Positions 58,600 through 64,000 of a stretch of DNA of 64,000 bases are shown here, piece after piece. The stretch's first letter is position 1. Every line of letters begins with the position of its first letter. Made by a program: the position numbers and the translations under genes. The stretch is from Oenanthe sinensis (lineage: Eukaryota; Streptophyta; Magnoliopsida; Apiales; Apiaceae). The notes under the pieces were generated by a model that was given only the letters and a program-made list of their open reading frames with translations, did no database searches and was not told the origin of the DNA. The DNA is taken from assembly GCA_028671895.1 (NCBI GenBank), contig JAPMAC010000231.1, forward strand, positions 6,102,001-6,166,000, read 5' to 3'.

Positions 58600-60291
58600 A
58601 TGGACACTTCCATGGAAAACACTTGTGAACAATTAGCCCTTAGGGAGACTATTCTGATGAAGAAAATTCATCTACTCCAAGAAGAACTCCTTATTGTTCG
58701 AGCAGAAATTTGTTATGTAAGAAAGTACTCTCTTCCTGAACATCAAAAGGTTATTTCATCACCATCTTCAGAAATGGACAAAGATGAGGCTATTCCAGAG
58801 TAAACGGCTCCTGGTAAAGAATCAACAAATCCGTTGAAACCTGTGAATTTGGTAAAAATTCAGACTGAGGTTCAGACCTCCACAACTCAAAAGGTTATTT
58901 CATCACCTTCTTCAGAAATGGACAAAGATGAGGCTATTCCAGAGCAAACGGCTCCTGGTAAAGAATCAACAAATCCGTTGAAACCTGTGAATTTGGTAAA
59001 AATTCAGACTGAGGTTCAGACCTCCACAACATCGGGTTCTACCTCAAGTTTAAACTTGAGACCCAATGGGGGAATTCAAATCCCAACAAAGACTGAAGAT
59101 CAAACTTCAGCAGTCCCTTCGGTGATCCCAACAGGGTATAAGGCTAAAAAATCTTACTACGTAGTATTCAATGGTCCTCATGCAGGAATATATACTACCT
59201 GGAACATTGCAGAACAAGCGATAAAAGGTTTTTCTGGAATTAAGCACAAAAAGTACAAGACTTTCGAAGAAGCCCAGGCTGCATCAAGAGTCTTTACCAA
59301 TACTAATTTTAGAGCACCCCTTGAATTAATCTGTTCAGCAGAAGCAATCAAGCCAAGCTACTCAAAAATGCTTACAAAGGAGGCAACTACAAAAAATATC
59401 CTTGGAACCATTCCAAAAAGTCAGCAACTACTGACGGATACAGACGAGGATGTTCTTGATACAGAGTATTCAGGATTCAGCTATTTATTCCAACTCGGAA
59501 GACAAGCTACAGAAAATGAATTTGCAGAAGAACATTACTTCACCACAGATAAGAAGAATGTGTCCTACTTCAATTTCTATCCTAGGTCTCACCCAGAAAT
59601 GGTCCATGAAGCCTATCAATATGGATTAATTTTTCAGATTTATCCATCCAGCAACTTGTTAGAAATCTCCAAATTTTCGCCGGAGTTTAAGGAAGCAGTC
59701 AAGAATTTTAGGAAAAAATGTCTTAAAAATTCTGATAAAGAAATCTACCTCAAGTTCACCAGCACCATCATACACTGGGAACAAGAAGCTGATGAAGATT
59801 TTGGGATGGCTGTTCAGCCATATCATTATGTACAGATTGGAGCTGTAAATGAAAAGATCTACTTTCCAAGTCAAGCCATGGAAGCAAAGCTCGACAAAGA
59901 AGATCTTAGGAAACTTGCTGAGGTTAAGTTAATTAATTTAATTAACAAAATCTTTAGTGTAAAACCAGATTACAAGCTCAAGGTCAACCTGGCTACCACA
60001 TACTGCCTTATGACGTCTTATTCACACCAAGGATTAAGTCAGTCAGATTGGGAAAAAATCGAAGCATTCAAGGTATGCATTACACATACGTATGCACTAG
60101 GAAAGCACAGCGAGTCTTTTTGTCAGAAGAAGATGAAGGAGCTAAAGAAATTTGGTATAGAAGGAAAATGCCAAATCTGTGGTCCCGCCACTAACAAAGA
60201 AAAGCAAGAAGCATCTACTTTAGAAAAAGCAGAAGCATCTACTTTAGAAAAGCAGCTTTATGAAAAGCAAAAGCAGACGGCAGCTTTATGA
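58600..60291 (+). pseudogene. Caulimovirus transactivator/viroplasmin (ORF VI), one nonsense codon
   Basis: A 563-codon frame starting MDTSMENTCEQ. A TAA at codon 68 (58801-58803) interrupts it. The stop lies in the first copy of an in-frame 144-bp tandem duplication (58744-58887, 58888-59030), and the second copy reads CAA (Gln) at the same place, so the stop arose by C to T. Around residues 186-230 is the RNase H1 N-terminus-like viroplasmin fold (YYVVFNGPHAGIYTTW). The centre is the transactivator region; a Cys-containing stretch (CQICGP) precedes a degenerate C-terminal repeat (EASTLEK). Proteins of this family form the inclusion bodies where virus assembles and allow reinitiation on the polycistronic RNA. 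Repeat remnants after the stop at 60291 hint that the C terminus was once longer. Confidence 0.9.
58744..59030 (+). repeat. 144-bp in-frame tandem duplication in ORF VI
   Basis: Two copies of a 48-codon segment beginning CAAAAGGTTATTTCATCACC. They differ by eye at two internal positions, including the TAA/CAA difference that makes the stop, so the duplication is recent relative to the rest of the gene. Confidence 0.93.
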
Positions 60292-60529
60292 AAAGCAAAA
60301 GCAGAAGACAAAGAGCATCTACTTTATGTAAAGCAGAGGCATCTTCTACTTTAATAATGCAAGACCCTTAGTCCTTGATCTATAAAAGGCTAAGTTATTT
60401 TTGTAAGGAGGACATCGTTTTTCCAGCAGCATAGCTAAGAGATTCTAGAGTCCATCAATATTGTAATGTGTGAGTAGTAACCCTACGGGGTTTTAAGCAA
60501 TGTAATGGTCAATCGGCTTGTTATAAATA
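60292..60529 (+). promoter_or_regulatory. Caulimovirus large intergenic region: full-length RNA promoter and poly(A) signal
   Basis: Begins with remnants of the ORF VI C-terminal repeat (to about 60350). TATAAAAG at 60381-60388 is the best candidate for the full-length-RNA promoter (35S type), with a start expected near 60412. Overlapping AATAAA motifs at 60526-60535 are about 115 nt downstream of that start, the usual place for the viral poly(A) signal. Circularised, the leader to the first ORF would be about 420 nt. Confidence 0.7.
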
Positions 60530-60813
60530 AATAAATACTTTCTTTTCATATGATTTCTACCCTGGTGGTTGTCCGTGTTTCGACTTGGTATCAGAGCCAT
60601 GTTTTTATTCTGGAGGAGGTAAGTCGATGGTATGCAGATCCGTTAGGCAGGTGGCCGTTTAGGAAGAGCTAGTCGCACTCTTGAAGAAAACATTGCTTAC
60701 ATCAATCAGGTTTGTCGAAATCTTGAAAGAAGTATTAATTTGTTTATAAGCTTGATTTTGGTACATATTTGCTTAAGATTCCGTTTCACAAATTCATATT
60801 ATACAAATCTTTT
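60530..60813 (+). repeat. Right terminal repeat of caulimovirus integrant
   Basis: Copy of 52609-52892 at a shift of 7921 bp; by eye one difference (GTCCGTG versus GTCCGCG). Contains a second PBS at 60586-60599. It ends in a T-run that merges into forward satellite (TTGTTTCCATGTTC). Confidence 0.92.
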
Positions 60814-63800
60814 TTGTTTCCATGTTCAAACGTGTCAAGAATGAAACTACAAGTTGTTTCCGAGTTCGAACTAGTAAAGAATTAAGCCTCAAATTGTTGG
60901 GAATTGTTTTCATGTTGAAATGAGCCAATAATTTTCCTACAAGAATTTAAGAGTTGTTTCCGTGTTCAAACGAGGCAAGAATGAAGTTACAAGTTGTTTC
61001 CGAGTTCGAATGAGTCAAGAACGAAGTCTAAAATTGTTACGAATTGTTTCGAGTTTTAAACGAGCCAATAATGCTTTTACAAGAGTTTACAAGTTGTTTC
61101 CATGTTCAAACGAGTCAAGAATGAAGCTACAAATTGTTTCCAAGCTACAAACGTTTAAAGAACGAGTTCGAACAAGTCAATAAGAACGATTCAATCGAGT
61201 AAAGAATGAAGTCTCTAATTGTTTTGATGTTTAAACGAGCCAATAATGCTCCTACAAGTGTTTACATGTTGTTTCATGTTTAAACGAGTTAAGAATGAAG
61301 CTAAAAGTTGTTTTCGAGTTCGAACGAGTCAAGAATGAAGCCTCAAATTGTTATTAATTGTTTTGATGTTTAAACGAGCCAATAATGCTCCTACAAATGT
61401 TTACAAGTTGTTTCCATGTTCAAACGAGTCAAGAATGAAGCTACAAGTTGTTTCCAAGTTCGAACGAGTAAAGAATGATGCCTCAAATTGTTATGAATTG
61501 TTTTGATGTTTAAACGAGCCAATAATGCTCCTTCAAGTGTTTACAAGTTTTTCTATATTCAAACGAGTCAAGAATGAAGCTACAAGTTATTTTCGAGTTC
61601 GAACGAGTCAAGAATGAAGCCTCAAATTGTTATGAATTGTTTTGATGTTCAAACGAGCCAATAACGCTCCTACAAGTGTTTATAAATTGTTTCCATGTTC
61701 AAACGAGTCAAGTATGAAGCTAAAAATTGTTTCCGATTTCGAACAAGTCAAGAATTAAGCATCAAGTTGTTATGAATTTGTTTTCATGTTGAAACGAGGC
61801 AATAATGTTCCTACAAGAATTTACAAGTTATTTCCATGTTTAAACGAGTCAAGAATGAAGCTACAAGTTGTTATCGAATTCGAACGAGTCAAGAATGAAG
61901 TCTCAAATTGTTATGAATTGTTTTGATGTTTAAACGAGCCGATAATGCTCCTACAAGTGTTTACAAGTTGTGTCCATGTTCAAACGAGTCAAGAATGAAG
62001 CTACAAGTTGTTTCCGTGTTCGAACGAGTCAAGAATTAAGACTCAAATTGTTATGAAATGTTTTCATGTTAAACCAAGCCAATAATGTTCCCATAAGAGT
62101 TAATAAGTTGTTTCCATGTTCAAACGAGTAAAGAATGAAGCTACAAGTTGTTTCCGAGTTCGAACGATTCAATAATGAAGTCTCAAATTGTTATGAATTG
62201 TTTTGATGTTTAAACGAGCCAATAATGCACCTAGAAGTGTTTACAAGTTGGGTCAATGTTCAAACGAGTCAAGAATGAAGCTACAAGTTGTTTCCGAGTT
62301 CGAACGAGTCAAGAATGAAGCCTCAAATTGTTATGAATTGTTTTGATGTTTAAACGAGCCAATAATGTTCCTACAAGTGTTTACAAGTTGTTTCCATACT
62401 CAAACATGTCAAGAATGAAGCTACTAGTAGTTTCCGAATCCGAACGAGTCAAGAATGAAGCCTCAAATAGTTATGAATTGTTTTGATGTTTAAACGAGCC
62501 AATGATGCTCCTACATGTGTTTACAAGTTGTTTCCATGTTCAAACGAGTTAGGAATGAAGCTACATATTGTTTCTGAATTCGAACAAGTCAAGAATTAAG
62601 CCTCAAGTTGTTAAGAATTGTTTTCATGTTGAAACGAGGCAATAATGTTCCTACAAGAATTTTCAAGTTGTTTCCGTGTTCAAACGAGTCAAGAATGAAG
62701 CTACAAATTGTTTCTGAGTTTGAACGATTCAATAATGAAGCCACAAATTGTTATGAATTGTTTTGATGTTTAAACGAGCCAATAATGCTCCTACAAGTGT
62801 TTAAAAGTTGTGTCCATGTTCAAACGAGGCAAGAATGAAGCTACAAGCTGTCTCCGAGTTCGAACGAGTCAAGAATGAAGTCTAAAATTGTTATGATTTG
62901 TTTCGAGTTTTAAACGAGCCAATAATGCTTTTACAAGAGTTTACAAGTTGTTTCCATGTTCAAAGGAGTCAAGAATGAAGCTACAAATTGTTTCCGAGTT
63001 CGAACGAGTAAAGAATGATGCCTCAAATTGTTAAGAATTGTTTTCATGTTGAAACGAGGCAATAATGTTCCTACAAGAACTTACAAGTTGTTTCCATGTT
63101 TGAACGAGTCAAGAATGAAGCTACAATTTGTTTTCAAGTTCGAACGAGTCAAGAATGAAGCCTAAAATTGTTATGAATTGTTTTGATGTTTAAACGAGCC
63201 AATAATGCTCCTACAAGTGTTTACAAGTTGTGTCCATGTTAAATCGAGTCATGACTTAAACTACAAGTTGTTTTCGAGTTCGAACGTGTCAAGAATGAAG
63301 CCTCAAATTGTTATAAATTGTTTTCATGTTGAAACGAGGCAATAATGTTCCTACAAGAATTTACAAGTTGTTTCCGTGTTCAAACGAGTCAAGAATGAAG
63401 CTACAAGTTGTTTTCGAGTTCGAACGAGTCAAGAATGAAGTCTCAAATTGTTATGAATTGTTTTGATATTTAAACGAGCCTATAATGCTCCTACAAGTGT
63501 TTATAAGTTTTGTCCATGTTCAATCGAGTCATGACTTAAACTAAAAGTTGTTTTCGAGTTCGAATGAGTCAAGAATGAAACCTCAAATTGTTATGAATTG
63601 TTTTGATGCTTAAACTAGCCAATAATGTTCCTACAAGAGTTTACAAGTTGTTTCCATGTTCAAACGAGTCAAGAATGAAGCTATAAGTTGTTTCCGAGTT
63701 CGCACGAGTCAAGAATTAAGTCTCAAATTGTTATGAATTGTTTTCATGTTTAAACGAGCCAATAAGGCTCCTAAAAGTGTTTACAAGTTGTTTCATGTTT

Positions 63801-64000
63801 AAACGAGTGAAGAATGAACCTACAAGTTGTTTTCGAGTTCGAACGAGTCAAGAATGAAACCTCAAATTGTTATTAATTATTTTGATGTTTAAACGAGCCA
63901 ATAATGCTCCTACAAGTGTTTACAAGTTGTTTCCATGTTCAAACGAGTCAAGAATGAAGCTACAAGTTGTTTCCGAGTTCGAACGAATCAAAGAATTAAG
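60814..64000 (+). repeat. 140-bp satellite array F (forward)
   Basis: About 23 forward-orientation monomers, running off the window end. Orientation is opposite to array E on the other side of the viral insertion. A scrambled monomer with short internal rearrangements lies at about 61140-61215. No gene is visible. Confidence 0.97.

Larger units (their letters stand above)
52609..60813 (+). mobile_element. Endogenous caulimovirus (pararetrovirus) integrant, terminally redundant
   Basis: About 8.2 kb of viral DNA with 284-bp direct repeats at its ends (52609-52892, 60530-60813), giving a genome unit of 7921 bp. Gene order matches genus Caulimovirus: small first ORF, movement protein, aphid transmission factor, virion-associated protein, capsid protein, protease-RT-RNase H, transactivator/viroplasmin. 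There is no integrase, as expected, so integration was probably by host repair. The repeats differ by one C/T by eye, and only two nonsense codons are seen, so the copy is young. Satellite lies on both sides but in opposite orientations. The only full-length-RNA promoter candidate lies near the right end (60381), so the left copy has no viral promoter in front of it. Confidence 0.93.

Noticed and set aside
52665..60599. tRNA-like TGGTATCAGAGCC stretches as tRNA genes
   Set aside because: They are primer-binding sites complementary to the tRNA 3' end; no cloverleaf or Pol III boxes follow.

Overview
The window is nuclear plant DNA, probably from a dicot. That inference rests on plant-type Ty3/gypsy elements with initiator-tRNA-Met primer sites, a 5'-truncated plant L1 LINE, and an integrated pararetrovirus with Caulimovirus gene order (known hosts of that genus are dicots). 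I see no host gene, no bacterial feature and no host tRNA or rRNA gene. About half the window (roughly 32 kb, about 230 copies) is one 140-bp satellite. Each monomer is built from three diverged 40-bp modules plus two 10-bp linkers.

Layout. 1-7126: satellite, forward. 7127-8369: Copia-like LTR fragment. 8370-12942: reverse-strand CRM-like Ty3/gypsy element whose 5' part is lost. 12943-17051: satellite, forward. About 17051: abrupt flip of satellite orientation. 17052-22887: satellite, reverse. 22888-36810: a complete, young 13.9-kb Tekay/Del-like chromovirus with 4.1-kb LTRs. 36811-39710: satellite, reverse. 39711-43294: a non-autonomous relative of the CRM-like element, with an abnormal inverted terminus, a perfect 5-bp target duplication and a nested L1 fragment. 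43295-52608: satellite, reverse, with multi-monomer higher-order duplications. 52609-60813: endogenous caulimovirus, slightly more than one genome long. 60814-64000: satellite, forward again.

The Tekay-like element carries the most unusual signal. A 25-codon reading frame inside the LTR, just downstream of the TATA box, starts with a close match to the histone H3 tail (KQTARK at H3 positions 4-9). It ends at a consensus splice donor. A consensus acceptor 474 nt downstream, past the primer-binding site, joins it in frame to a 134-codon leader ORF with an acidic, SUMO-interacting-like patch. The predicted product is a 159-residue accessory protein that mimics the H3 tail, encoded by an element that also carries an integrase chromodomain. 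The element's own gag-pol has three nonsense codons and a mutated RT catalytic Asp.

The caulimovirus copy keeps seven genes in Caulimovirus order: a small first ORF, movement protein, aphid transmission factor, virion-associated protein, capsid protein, reverse transcriptase and transactivator. They are linked by ATGA or short overlaps. Only the capsid and transactivator genes are broken, each by one stop codon. The copy lies exactly where the satellite changes orientation. The CRM-like elements suggest, but do not prove, a centromeric or pericentromeric location.
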